DNA of 64,000 nt from Eubacterium sp. (lineage in GTDB: Bacteria > Bacillota > Clostridia > Lachnospirales > Lachnospiraceae), in NCBI GenBank assembly GCA_024681515.1, contig JAILAR010000006.1, positions 1 through 64,000 on the forward strand, written 5' to 3'. Positions 19,257 through 31,851 of this stretch are shown one piece after another. Both the position numbers and the translations under genes were made by a program. Below the pieces are notes generated by a model. That model was given only the letters and a program-made list of their open reading frames with translations, made no database searches and had not been told where the DNA came from. Numbering within the stretch: position 1 is the first letter of the stretch; each line of letters starts with the position of its first letter.

Positions 19257-19850
19257 TTGGAAATTGTCAGATTTATAGTAAACAGTGTGCTGCTCGGGGC
19301 CGGGCTGGCCATGGATGCTTTTTCGGTCTCTGTCGTAAACGGCATGCATGAACCGGGGATGTCCTCCGGAAAGAAGCTGAAGATCGCAGGTGTTTTTGCG
19401 GGCTTTCAGACCCTGATGCCACTACTTGGCTGGGTACTGGTACATACCCTGCTGCAGCTGATCAGGCAGGCGGAGGGTTGGATCCCCTGGATCGCATTTG
19501 TACTTCTCTTTTTGATCGGTGGGAAGATGGTACTGGAAGGGATCACGAATTCCGGGGATGACAGATCGGAGCTGACAAAGCACCGGCTGACACCTGCAGT
19601 TCTGGTGGTGCAGGGGATCGCTACCTCCATCGATGCGCTTTCCGTAGGGTTCACCATCGCAGACTATAAGATCTGGGCGGCGATCATCGCGGGACTGATC
19701 ATCGGTATAGTTACATTTGTGATCTGCCGTGTCGGACTGGTTTTGGGCGTGAAGGTCGGGACGAAGCTGAACCGCCATGCATCGATCATCGGCGGGATCA
19801 TCCTGATCGGGATCGGAGTGGAAATCCTGATCTCGCATTTGGTCGGCTGA
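19257..19850 (+). CDS. mntP: manganese efflux pump MntP family (probable TTG start)
   Basis: VLLGAGLAMDAFSVSVVNGM; GIATSIDALSVGFTIA; ~6 TM. Confidence 0.9.
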   Translation: MEIVRFIVNSVLLGAGLAMDAFSVSVVNGMHEPGMSSGKKLKIAGVFAGFQTLMPLLGWVLVHTLLQLIRQAEGWIPWIAFVLLFLIGGKMVLEGITNSGDDRSELTKHRLTPAVLVVQGIATSIDALSVGFTIADYKIWAAIIAGLIIGIVTFVICRVGLVLGVKVGTKLNRHASIIGGIILIGIGVEILISHLVG

Positions 19851-19923
19851 TCGTCGCGGGATCGGCATTTCACAGGGGAAGGAAGAGGTTGCAGGCAGAT
19901 TGTACCGGGGGGTGAAATCGAAT

Positions 19924-21264
19924 ATGCTGAAGGATTATACATTTGAATATGAGAAGAAACTTCGTACGCCGGAGGAAGCGGCTGCGGTGGTAAAGAGCGG
20001 AGACTGGGTGGATTACACCAGTTCTCTGGGCAAGCCCGTGCTGCTGGACGAGGCTCTCAGTAAAAGACGGGATGAGCTGAAAGATGTGAAGATCCGGGGA
20101 AATCTGATCGAAGGACCGATCCATGTGGCCGAGTGTGATGAAACACAGGAGCATTTTGTTTATCACAGCTGGCACTGCTCTTCGTATGAACGGAAGCTTT
20201 GTGACCGTGGTCTTTGCTACTATATTCCTACGGTCTTCCACAACAACGCTGCATACTACGAGTTCTTTATCAAGGTCAACGTGGTGATGGTCAGTGTGTC
20301 TCCCATGGATAAGCACGGGTTCTTTAATTTTTCCGTAAATACAGGTGTGGCCGGTCCGATCTGCAGGAAGGCAGATATCGTGATCGTTGAGGTGAACGAG
20401 AATATGCCGAAGATCCATGGCGGCTACGATGAATGCATCCATGTGTCGGAGGTGGATTATATCGTGGAAGGACACCATGAGCCGTTTCCGGACATGATGC
20501 CCGTCCGCGTCACAGAGAAGGACCGGAAGATCGCGGAGAACATCCTGCCGTATATCGTGAATGGGGCGACCCTTCAGCTGGGTATCGGCAGTGTGCCGAA
20601 TGCCATCGGGGAGCTGATCGCGCAGTCGGATCTGACGGATCTCGGTATGCACACAGAGCTTTGTACGGATGCGTATCTGGAACTGTACCGGTCCGGCAGG
20701 ATCACCAACAAGAAAAAGAATCTGGACAAGGGCAAGGGTGTGTTCGGATGTGCGGTGGGGTCGAATGAACTGTATGAATTCCTGGATGATAATCACGGGA
20801 TCGCAGCCTATCCGCTGGAGTACGTGAACCGGCCGAGCATCATCGCACAGCTGGATAATATGGTGTCCATCAACGGATGTGTGGCGGTAGATCTTTACGG
20901 ACAGGTGGCTGCGGAATCCGCTGGCTCCAGGCAGATCAGCGGAACCGGCGGGCAGCTGGACTTTCTGGCCGGGGCTTCGGCGTCCCGGGGCGGTAAGGCA
21001 TTTATCTGTATGAAATCCACGTATCATGACAAGGAAGGAAATGTGCACTCCAGGATCCGCCCGCAGTTTGACGGGGATATCATCACTTCTCCGCGAAGCC
21101 AGGTCTATTTTATCGTAACGGAGTATGGCGTGGTGAATCTGGAAGGGATGTCCACCTGGGAGAGAGCGGAGCTGCTGATCAGTATCGCGCATCCGGATTT
21201 CCGGGATGCGCTGATCCGTGAAGCAGAGGAACGGAAGATCTGGAGACGGTCGAGTAAGCGATAG
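19924..21264 (+). CDS. acetyl-CoA hydrolase/transferase family (4-hydroxybutyrate or butyryl-CoA:acetate CoA-transferase-like)
   Basis: EKKLRTPEEAAAVVKSGDWVDY; VEVNENMPKIHGG; LQLGIGSVPNAIG; AESAGSRQISGTGGQLDF; STWERAELLISIAHPDFRD. Confidence 0.92.
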   Translation: MLKDYTFEYEKKLRTPEEAAAVVKSGDWVDYTSSLGKPVLLDEALSKRRDELKDVKIRGNLIEGPIHVAECDETQEHFVYHSWHCSSYERKLCDRGLCYYIPTVFHNNAAYYEFFIKVNVVMVSVSPMDKHGFFNFSVNTGVAGPICRKADIVIVEVNENMPKIHGGYDECIHVSEVDYIVEGHHEPFPDMMPVRVTEKDRKIAENILPYIVNGATLQLGIGSVPNAIGELIAQSDLTDLGMHTELCTDAYLELYRSGRITNKKKNLDKGKGVFGCAVGSNELYEFLDDNHGIAAYPLEYVNRPSIIAQLDNMVSINGCVAVDLYGQVAAESAGSRQISGTGGQLDFLAGASASRGGKAFICMKSTYHDKEGNVHSRIRPQFDGDIITSPRSQVYFIVTEYGVVNLEGMSTWERAELLISIAHPDFRDALIREAEERKIWRRSSKR

Positions 21265-21277
21265 ACAGGCACGCAGT

Positions 21278-22444
21278 ATGGAATCAATATATATGAAACG
21301 AAAATGTTGGACCTGTGTAATTGCAGGAATCTTATTATTGGTGTTCGGAGCGTTGGCTTTGGATGCCGGTTTTGTGGTGGAAGCCGCTGCGATCGCTGAA
21401 ACAAGATCAGTCGGAGGTACAATCCGAACCGGATGGATACGGGACGGCGGAGACTGGTACTATTATTCTGAGGACGGTGTAAAACAGACCGGTTGGGTGC
21501 AGGTGGGAAATGACTGGTATTTCATGGACTTCCGCGGTGTGATGCAGACCGGCTGGCAGAAGCTGGGCGGAAGATGGTTTTATTTCCGGAAGAATGGAAC
21601 GATGCTTACCGGTTGGAAGCAGGAGAAGGGATACTGGTTTTTCCTGAAAGCTTCCGGGGCCCTGACCATCGGCTGGCAGCAGATCGGCGGAAGATGGTAT
21701 TTCTTCGGGCAGACCGGACGGATGCTGACGGGCTGGAGATGTATCGGCGGAAAGTGGTATTTCTTCGAGGAGACCGGCTGCATGGCAGCGGATGTCTGGC
21801 TGGGGGATTACTATCTGGATGAAAACGGTGTCTGGGATCCGGAGGCAGGGAAGAAACCGCGAGGGTCGGCAAAGCTGGATGTGGCATGTATCCTGCAAAA
21901 GCCGGAGCTTCCCAACGGATGCGAGGTGACCTCTCTGGCCATCGTGCTGAATCACCTGGGATTTCCCATCTCGAAGGGGGCGCTGGCTGACGGATTTCTG
22001 CCACAGGGAAGGATCGGGAGCACTTCCCCATATGATGCATATATCGGTAATCCCAGGAATAAGGACGCGTCCTGGTACTGTTACAGTCCGGTGATCGTGA
22101 AATGTGCCAACGGATATCTGGCAACGCAGGGGACGGACCGGAGGGCAGAGGATCTGACAGGAAGTGATTTTGATCAGCTGCTGATCGAACTGGACCGCGG
22201 AAATCCGGTGATCTTCTGGGCGACAACGTATATGAACAGTCCGTCGTACGGTTCGGACTGGGTGATAAACGGGAGGCATTACGTCCGCCACTGGAATCTG
22301 CACTGCATGGTCCTGACGGGGTATGATACAGAGCAGGATCTGGTGTATGTGGCGGATCCGCTTCGGGGAAATGTAACATATTCCCTGAGCCGGGCGAAGC
22401 TTCGGTATGAGCAGATCTATTCGCAGGCGGTGGTGATCCGATAA
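21278..22444 (+). CDS. secreted choline-binding-repeat protein with C39-like peptidase domain
   Basis: signal-like N-terminus, TGW..xGGxWYYF repeats; KPELPNGCEVTSLAIVLNHLGFPIS...HWNLHCMVLTGYD. Confidence 0.87.
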   Translation: MESIYMKRKCWTCVIAGILLLVFGALALDAGFVVEAAAIAETRSVGGTIRTGWIRDGGDWYYYSEDGVKQTGWVQVGNDWYFMDFRGVMQTGWQKLGGRWFYFRKNGTMLTGWKQEKGYWFFLKASGALTIGWQQIGGRWYFFGQTGRMLTGWRCIGGKWYFFEETGCMAADVWLGDYYLDENGVWDPEAGKKPRGSAKLDVACILQKPELPNGCEVTSLAIVLNHLGFPISKGALADGFLPQGRIGSTSPYDAYIGNPRNKDASWYCYSPVIVKCANGYLATQGTDRRAEDLTGSDFDQLLIELDRGNPVIFWATTYMNSPSYGSDWVINGRHYVRHWNLHCMVLTGYDTEQDLVYVADPLRGNVTYSLSRAKLRYEQIYSQAVVIR

Positions 22445-22601
22445 AATCATCGTATGGAATGATTATCATGGAGCACGAACTCGAATCGGAAACGTAAAGC
22501 GTATGATCTGTATATACGTGCGAAATGATAATTTACGGAGCGCCGACAATAGGCGGTCACAAAGCATGCGAACACGAAGTGCGAGCGATAAAAAGGAGTA
22601 G

Positions 22602-25820
<3,219 letters not shown>

Positions 25821-25849
25821 GCGCGGACTGTATAAGTAGGAGGTAATTT

Positions 25850-26098
25850 ATGAAACACATTACATTTACACCGCAGGGCGTCTGCTCGCGGCAGATCGAT
25901 TTTGATCTGGATGAAGAAGGAAAACTGCACAACGTACGTTATATCGCCGGCTGCAACGGGAATCTGAAAGCGATCGGCCGCCTGGTGGAGGGAAAGGACG
26001 CAAAGGAGATCGCGGACATTCTTCGCGGAAATGACTGTCAGATGCGCGGCACCTCCTGTGCGGACCAGCTGGCTCAGGCCATCGATCAGGCGATTTAG
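25850..26098 (+). CDS. TSCPD domain-containing protein
   Basis: 82 aa; YIAGCNGNLKAIGRLVEGKDAKEIADILRGNDCQMRGTSCADQL. Confidence 0.88.
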   Translation: MKHITFTPQGVCSRQIDFDLDEEGKLHNVRYIAGCNGNLKAIGRLVEGKDAKEIADILRGNDCQMRGTSCADQLAQAIDQAI

Positions 26099-26108
26099 GA
26101 GGCAGATT

Positions 26109-26708
26109 ATGACGATCGTATTTGATGTCGGAAATGTTCTGATCGATTTCAGGTACCGTGACCATATGCGGGATCTGGGCTTCTCCGAGCAGGCAGTGGA
26201 GGAACTTTCCCGGCGGATGGTGCTGACGGAATTCTGGAAAGAAATGGATCTCGGCGTCCGGATGGAGAAGGATGCGCTGGAGAAATTTACAGCAGAAATG
26301 CCGGAGTACAAGGAAGAGATCGAAACCTTCTGGGCACATACCGAGGGACTCGTAGCGGAATATCCTTATGCGGAGCCTTTGGTGAAGGGGCTGAAGGATG
26401 CGGGGAATCCGGTATACGTGCTCTCCAACTATCCGCAGGAGACCGCCGAGCGGCACTGGCCCACCTTTCGGTTTCTGAAGCATACGGACGGGCATATCAT
26501 TTCCGCGTATGAGAAGGTGGCAAAGCCGGATCCGAGGATGTACCGGCTTTTGGAATCCCGGTTTGGACTGGATCTTACGGATTGTCTCTTTATCGATGAC
26601 CGTCAGGAGAATATCGACGGCGCAAAGGCTTTGGGGATGCAGGGACTGCTCTTTACGGGGTATGAACAGTTGATAACGGATCTCCGTGCGAGAGGGATAC
26701 ACATTTAA
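26109..26708 (+). CDS. HAD family hydrolase
   Basis: MTIVFDVGNVLIDF; VLSNYP; EKVAKPDPRMYRLL; LFIDDRQENIDGAKALGMQG. Confidence 0.93.
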   Translation: MTIVFDVGNVLIDFRYRDHMRDLGFSEQAVEELSRRMVLTEFWKEMDLGVRMEKDALEKFTAEMPEYKEEIETFWAHTEGLVAEYPYAEPLVKGLKDAGNPVYVLSNYPQETAERHWPTFRFLKHTDGHIISAYEKVAKPDPRMYRLLESRFGLDLTDCLFIDDRQENIDGAKALGMQGLLFTGYEQLITDLRARGIHI

Positions 26709-26728
26709 ATACTATAAAGGAGGCAGAT

Positions 26729-27034
26729 ATGGTAAAGCACATCATCTTATGGACACTGAAGGACGAACTCTCCGCAGAGGAGAAGGAAAACGTAAAGCAG
26801 GGGATCAAGGAAGGCCTGGAAGGTCTGAAAGGTGTCGTTCCCGGGATCGTGGATATTCACGTAAATATTCATGGACTGGGCAGCTCCAATGCGGATCTGA
26901 TGCTGGATTCCACATTTGAGGATGAAGCGGCGCTGAAAAATTATGCAGTACACCCGGCACATGTGGCGGTTGCAAACGGCAAAGTGCGTCCTTTCACAAA
27001 GATCCGGAGCTGTCTGGACTTTGAAATGGAGTGA
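26729..27034 (+). CDS. Dabb (stress-responsive alpha/beta barrel) family protein
   Basis: MVKHIILWTLKDELSAEEKENVKQGIKEGLEGLKGVVPGIVDIHVN. Confidence 0.9.
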   Translation: MVKHIILWTLKDELSAEEKENVKQGIKEGLEGLKGVVPGIVDIHVNIHGLGSSNADLMLDSTFEDEAALKNYAVHPAHVAVANGKVRPFTKIRSCLDFEME

Positions 27035-27116
27035 TCGGACCCTGTTTTGTCTCTTTTTTGCCCATATCGGCGAGATAAAGTAAACATACTGATATTTAAG
27101 TAATCTGACAAGTGAT

Positions 27117-27160
27117 AGAGGAAGTGCACAAAAAATGGGCTGCGCACTTCCTCTTTTTGT
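27117..27160 (+). terminator. intrinsic terminator
   Basis: AGAGGAAGTGC...GCACTTCCTCTTTTTG. Confidence 0.8.
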
Positions 27161-27321
27161 GCGTTTTGCTGATGCTTTTCAATTTTGTTACAAAAAGAGT
27201 GTAAATAATACATGAATGTTATGAAAAACGTGATAAAGTGTTGCAAAATTGTTACGCAAATGTTATGATTTGTGTCGTGTTCTAAATCCATACAAAATTG
27301 CAAAGGAGAATTCAAGAAAAA

Positions 27322-28104
27322 ATGAGAGTCAATAAGCTGGCGGCTCTGACGATCGGACTTGTGGCGGCGATCAGTTTTGATCACGCAGTGCGGCTCAATG
27401 CAGACGGTGCCGGTACCGAAATGACAGCTCAGGAGAAGACAGAATTGGTTTCTGTCGGTCCCTCAGTACCGACGGGAAGCATGGATGCTATGTTGAATCG
27501 GATTTCCCTGGAGCAGGTAGCAGAACCGAAGATGACAGAGACAACAAAGATCATGACGAAAGCGACCGCTGAAAGAGTGAAGGCGGAGCGCGAAGAGGAA
27601 GAAGCGAGACTCGCAGAGCAGGAAGCGGCAAGAAAGGCTGCGAATGAGGCTCTGCTGGCAACGCAGAAGACTGAGATCCGGATTGCAAAAGGAAAAGCAG
27701 CCGGAGAGAAGGCAAAGAAGGAAGCAGAGAAGGCGGCAAGGGAGAAAAGGCTGGCCGAAGATGCAACCGGAAGCACCTATAACGGTGTTACGCTTCTGTA
27801 TTCTGAGCCGTATGAAGGAATCCGTGGACATATCACAAGATCCAATGGTGTGGTACACTATAATGGAAACCGTGAGACCTGGTACTCGGTGCATGAGCCG
27901 GGCCAGACGGTTACAGCCGTTTCCATCCCGGGCAAGCACGTTGCCAAGGACGGTACCATCCGGGATGCGGAAGGTTACATCTGTGTGGCTGCATGCCAGA
28001 GATACAAGAGGCTGTATACCACACTGATGACCAGTATCGGACCTGCAAAGGTATACGATACCGGATGCTCCTACGGGACGATCGATGTTTACACAACCTG
28101 GTAA
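27322..28104 (+). CDS. secreted coiled-coil protein with C-terminal 3D/double-psi-barrel-like domain
   Basis: hydrophobic N-terminus, charged Ala/Glu/Lys coiled coil, C-term GPAKVYDTGCSYGTIDVYTTW. Confidence 0.6.
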   Translation: MRVNKLAALTIGLVAAISFDHAVRLNADGAGTEMTAQEKTELVSVGPSVPTGSMDAMLNRISLEQVAEPKMTETTKIMTKATAERVKAEREEEEARLAEQEAARKAANEALLATQKTEIRIAKGKAAGEKAKKEAEKAAREKRLAEDATGSTYNGVTLLYSEPYEGIRGHITRSNGVVHYNGNRETWYSVHEPGQTVTAVSIPGKHVAKDGTIRDAEGYICVAACQRYKRLYTTLMTSIGPAKVYDTGCSYGTIDVYTTW

Positions 28105-28118
28105 AACAAAAGGAAGAG

Positions 28119-28147
28119 CCGCAGTCCGATGGGTCTGCGGTTTTTTT
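28119..28147 (+). terminator. intrinsic terminator
   Basis: CCGCAGtCCgatgGGtCTGCGGttttttt. Confidence 0.8.
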
Positions 28148-28262
28148 GTGAGCAAAATGTCCTATTTTCATAGGGCTTTTTGGCGCTTTTTCCATGTGGT
28201 CTGAGGGTGGACGCTCCCTTGTTTTATATGATAAAATAGAAACGTTATGGGGAGGAGCTAAG

Positions 28263-30122
28263 ATGAGTAAGAATACAAAACGATTTGCAGCAGGGGCGGT
28301 CGGATTGATTATCGCCGGCGGGGTGCTCCTGACACCGATTCCGGAGGCTTTTTCCGGCTATGGAACGTCCCGGGTGGAAGCGGAGACGCTGACGGCAGAG
28401 TCGGCTGCTGTACAGGACGGATGGGTTACAGAAAACGGAAATACTTATTATTATTCGAACGGACAGAAGCAGTATCTGACGTACCGGCTGAAGGGCAGGC
28501 TGTACTATTTTGACCGGGATACCGGAGCCCAGCAGACCGGATGGGTCACCTACGGCGGGGCAACTTATTATTTTACACCCAACGCCACACCGGCGAACCG
28601 CTATGCGGTGACCGGCTGGCAGATCATAGACGGGAAGGCCTATGACTTTGATTCGAATTTCAAACTGCTGAAGAACCAGTGGATCGGAAATACATATGTC
28701 GGTGAGGACGGTGCGAGAGCATCGGGATTCACGAAGATCGGAGACGACTGGTATTATTTTGACCCGCAGTCAGGTGTAAAACAGACCGACTGGCTGACCG
28801 TGAATTCAAAGAAATACTATCTGGGTACGGACGGCATCATGGCCATCGGACTCACTTCCATTGACGGGAAAGAATATTTCTTCGGGCAGGACGGCTCCAT
28901 GCAGACCGGGACCGTGATCTCCGGCGGCTGGCAGTATGAGATCTCCGACACTGGAGAGGTGCTTTCCAAAGAACGGATCGTGAAGCTGACCGGCTGGCAG
29001 ATCATAGACGGGAAGACGTATTATTATGACGATGACGGGAATCCGACCACCGGCTGGCAGACCGTCGAGGGGAAGGAGTATTACCTGGGAACGGACGGTG
29101 TGCTCCAAACGGGCTGGCAGACCATCGGAGGTAAGGACTATTATCTCGGAACGGACGGCGCAAAACAGGTGAGCTGGCAGCAGATCTCCGGAGCCTGGTA
29201 TTTTCTGGGGACCGACGGGGCGAAACGGACCGGCTGGCTGACACAGGGAGGGAAGACCTACTATCTGCTTCAGTCCACCGGCGTGATGCAGACCGGCTGG
29301 CAGAATATTGACGATGCCAGATACTATCTGGACAAGGACGGCGTGATGCAGACCGGCTGGATCGAAGTGGCAGGAAGGACCTTCTTCCTGGCCACCGATG
29401 GTAAGATGCAGACCGGCTGGCAGACCGTGGGAGAGAAGGAATACTATCTGGGTACGGACGGCGTCCGCGTTACCGGAACCGTCGAGATGGACGGCTGGAT
29501 CTATACGTTTGCGGAAACCGGTGAGCTGCTGTCAAAGGAAGAGCAGACACAGCCGGAGCCAGTCTGTATCTCCGGCTGGCAGGTGATCGACGGCGCAAAG
29601 TATTATTTAGATGAGACAGGCACTCCGGTGACCGGCTGGCAGGTGATCGACGGAAAGAAGTATCATTTCAGCCTGGAAGGGAAAATGCAGACGGGCTGGA
29701 AAACGCTGTCGAAGAAGACCTACTACTTTGGCAAGAACGGGGTCGTTACCACCGGTTGGAAGCAGATCAGCAAGAAGTGGTATTACTTCAATGCAAAGGG
29801 CGTGATGCAGACCGGCTGGGCATCGATCGGCAAGAAGTGGTATTATTTCAGCGCAAAGGGCGTAATGCAGACCGGCTGGAAGACCATCGATGGCAAGACT
29901 TACTACTTCCGGGCAGCAGGAGATATGGCGGCAAATGAATGGGTGAAGGGGTACTGGCTGAACAAGGACGGCACCTGGACCTACAAGTACAAGGCTTCCT
30001 GGCATCAGAAGGGCGGCAAATGGTGGTTCGGTGACACCTCCGGCTGGTACGCGAAGAAACAGACTCTTAAGATCGACGGCAAGGATTACACCTTTGATAA
30101 AGCGGGGTATCTTGTAAATTAA
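28263..30122 (+). CDS. choline-binding / cell-wall-binding repeat protein
   Basis: signal-like N-terminus; many TGWQxIxGKxYYLGTDGxxQ repeats. Confidence 0.9.
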   Translation: MSKNTKRFAAGAVGLIIAGGVLLTPIPEAFSGYGTSRVEAETLTAESAAVQDGWVTENGNTYYYSNGQKQYLTYRLKGRLYYFDRDTGAQQTGWVTYGGATYYFTPNATPANRYAVTGWQIIDGKAYDFDSNFKLLKNQWIGNTYVGEDGARASGFTKIGDDWYYFDPQSGVKQTDWLTVNSKKYYLGTDGIMAIGLTSIDGKEYFFGQDGSMQTGTVISGGWQYEISDTGEVLSKERIVKLTGWQIIDGKTYYYDDDGNPTTGWQTVEGKEYYLGTDGVLQTGWQTIGGKDYYLGTDGAKQVSWQQISGAWYFLGTDGAKRTGWLTQGGKTYYLLQSTGVMQTGWQNIDDARYYLDKDGVMQTGWIEVAGRTFFLATDGKMQTGWQTVGEKEYYLGTDGVRVTGTVEMDGWIYTFAETGELLSKEEQTQPEPVCISGWQVIDGAKYYLDETGTPVTGWQVIDGKKYHFSLEGKMQTGWKTLSKKTYYFGKNGVVTTGWKQISKKWYYFNAKGVMQTGWASIGKKWYYFSAKGVMQTGWKTIDGKTYYFRAAGDMAANEWVKGYWLNKDGTWTYKYKASWHQKGGKWWFGDTSGWYAKKQTLKIDGKDYTFDKAGYLVN

Positions 30123-30146
30123 TATATTATAGTTGGGGATATTTTT

Positions 30147-31271
30147 ATGAAGAAGAATACTATTACAAAGCGCATGGCATACGGCTTGCTGGGCTTGACA
30201 CTGGCCGGAGGGATCCTGGCCACGCCACTGGGAAATGCGGTTTTTCAGGAGGATGCAGCATCGGTCAGCCGCGCGGAGGTACTGGACGGCTGGGTAACGG
30301 AAAACGGAAATACCTATTACTACGTAAATGGACAGATGCAGTATCTGACCTATCGTTTGAAGGGAAAACTGTACTACTTTGACCGGGATACGGGCGTGCA
30401 GCAGACCGGATGGATCGATTACGGATCACATACGTATTATTTCCTTCCGGCCTCCACTCCGGAAGGCAGATATGCATGGTACGGAAGCAGCAAGATCATC
30501 GACAATGAGGTGTATTATTTCGAGGATAACGGTTTCCTTAAGAAGAATCAGTGGATCGTGATGACCGGCATGACCACCTATGTGGGCGAGGACGGAAAGC
30601 GCGCTGCCTATTGGACGAAGATCGACGGAGCCTGGTATTATTTTGACAGACAGACCGGAAGCATGTACACCGGAACCCATACCATAGACGGAAAGTCCTA
30701 TACCTTCGGATCGGACGGAAAACTGGTGGGAGATCCCCCGGCGGGACTGGAGGAAAAAGAACCTGACAAGCCGCAGACGAAGACCGGCTGGCAGAAGGAA
30801 GGCACCAAGTGGTATTACTACGACGCAAACGGAAAGAAAGTGACCGGCTGGCAGCAGATCGGCAAGAAGTGGTATTATTTTGATGCGGCCGGTGCCATGC
30901 AGACCGGCTGGCAGCAGATCGCAAAAAAATGGTACTACTTTGACGGCTCCGGTGCCATGAAGAAGGGCTGGGTACAGATTAGCAGGAAATGGTATTATTT
31001 CAACGGCGCCGGCGTGATGCAGACGGGATGGAAGACCATCGGCGGCAAGAGTTATTATTTCTGGGCAAGCGGTGTGATGGCTGCAAATGAATGGGTAAAG
31101 GGCTATAAGCTGAACGCGGACGGCACCTGGACCTATAAATATCAGGCATCCTGGCATTCCCTGAAGGGGAAATGGTGGTACGGTGATTCCAGCGGATGGT
31201 ATGCAAAAAGCGAGACACTGAAGATCGACGGAAAGAAGTATACCTTTGACGCTCATGGCTATACGAAGTAA
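30147..31271 (+). CDS. choline-binding / cell-wall-binding repeat protein (paralog of upstream gene)
   Basis: shared N-term GWVTENGNTYYYxNGQxQYLTYRLKGxLYYFDRDTGxQQTGW and C-term AANEWVKGYxLNxDGTWTYKYxASWH. Confidence 0.9.
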   Translation: MKKNTITKRMAYGLLGLTLAGGILATPLGNAVFQEDAASVSRAEVLDGWVTENGNTYYYVNGQMQYLTYRLKGKLYYFDRDTGVQQTGWIDYGSHTYYFLPASTPEGRYAWYGSSKIIDNEVYYFEDNGFLKKNQWIVMTGMTTYVGEDGKRAAYWTKIDGAWYYFDRQTGSMYTGTHTIDGKSYTFGSDGKLVGDPPAGLEEKEPDKPQTKTGWQKEGTKWYYYDANGKKVTGWQQIGKKWYYFDAAGAMQTGWQQIAKKWYYFDGSGAMKKGWVQISRKWYYFNGAGVMQTGWKTIGGKSYYFWASGVMAANEWVKGYKLNADGTWTYKYQASWHSLKGKWWYGDSSGWYAKSETLKIDGKKYTFDAHGYTK

Positions 31272-31278
31272 AAAATAC

Positions 31279-31307
31279 TTGACGAACCTGCTTTGGAATG
31301 CTAATAT
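31279..31307 (+). promoter_or_regulatory. promoter for rpsT
   Basis: TTGACG - 17 nt - TAATAT. Confidence 0.75.
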
Positions 31308-31443
31308 GATTCGGTACGTGATTTCACGTCGATGATATGAATGAATGATTCCACATGCCCGGCTTTTCGAAGCTGACCGTGTCTTGGCTAAATGGGATCC
31401 ATTACATACAATTATTATCAATGTTTTATGGAGGTACAAAGCT

Positions 31444-31707
31444 TTGGCTAACATCAAATCAGCGAAGAAGAGAATCCTGGTAACAAAGAAGAAAGAACTG
31501 CGCAACAAGTCCGCAAAGTCCAAGATCAAGACCCTCGTAAAGAAGGTTGAGGCTGCCATCGCAGAAGGTGACAAGGCAGCAGCTGAGGACGCACTGAAGG
31601 TTGCGATCTCTGAGATCAGCAAGGCTGCATCCAAGGGAATCTTCCACAAGAATACCGCAGCACGCAAGATCTCCCGTCTGACACTGGCTGTTAACAAGAT
31701 CGCGTAA
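31444..31707 (+). CDS. rpsT: 30S ribosomal protein S20 (TTG start)
   Basis: (M)ANIKSAKKRILVTKKKELRNKSAKSKIKTLVKKVEAAI; SD tggagg then TTG. Confidence 0.96.
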   Translation: MANIKSAKKRILVTKKKELRNKSAKSKIKTLVKKVEAAIAEGDKAAAEDALKVAISEISKAASKGIFHKNTAARKISRLTLAVNKIA

Positions 31708-31765
31708 TGAGATCTCGTTGATCGGCAGATCGTGTCCGGATACGCAGAGTTATAACAGAAATCAT

Positions 31766-31804
31766 AAAAAAGATCGGCAGAGCCACAGTCTGCCGATCTT
31801 TTTT
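31766..31804. terminator. bidirectional terminator between rpsT and holA
   Basis: aaaaaaGATCGGCAGAgccacagTCTGCCGATCtttttt. Confidence 0.92.
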
Positions 31805-31851
31805 GATTCAGAATGGATTCAGAATAATATCTCGGAATTTGAAAGTGAAGA

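Noticed and set aside
27034-27322. Possible riboswitch upstream of the secreted coiled-coil gene
   Set aside because: Only a standard terminator and an AT-rich promoter region seen; no recognisable aptamer core
28263-31271. Possible CRISPR-like repetition
   Set aside because: Periodic repeats are in-frame coding TGW wall-binding modules with no unique spacers
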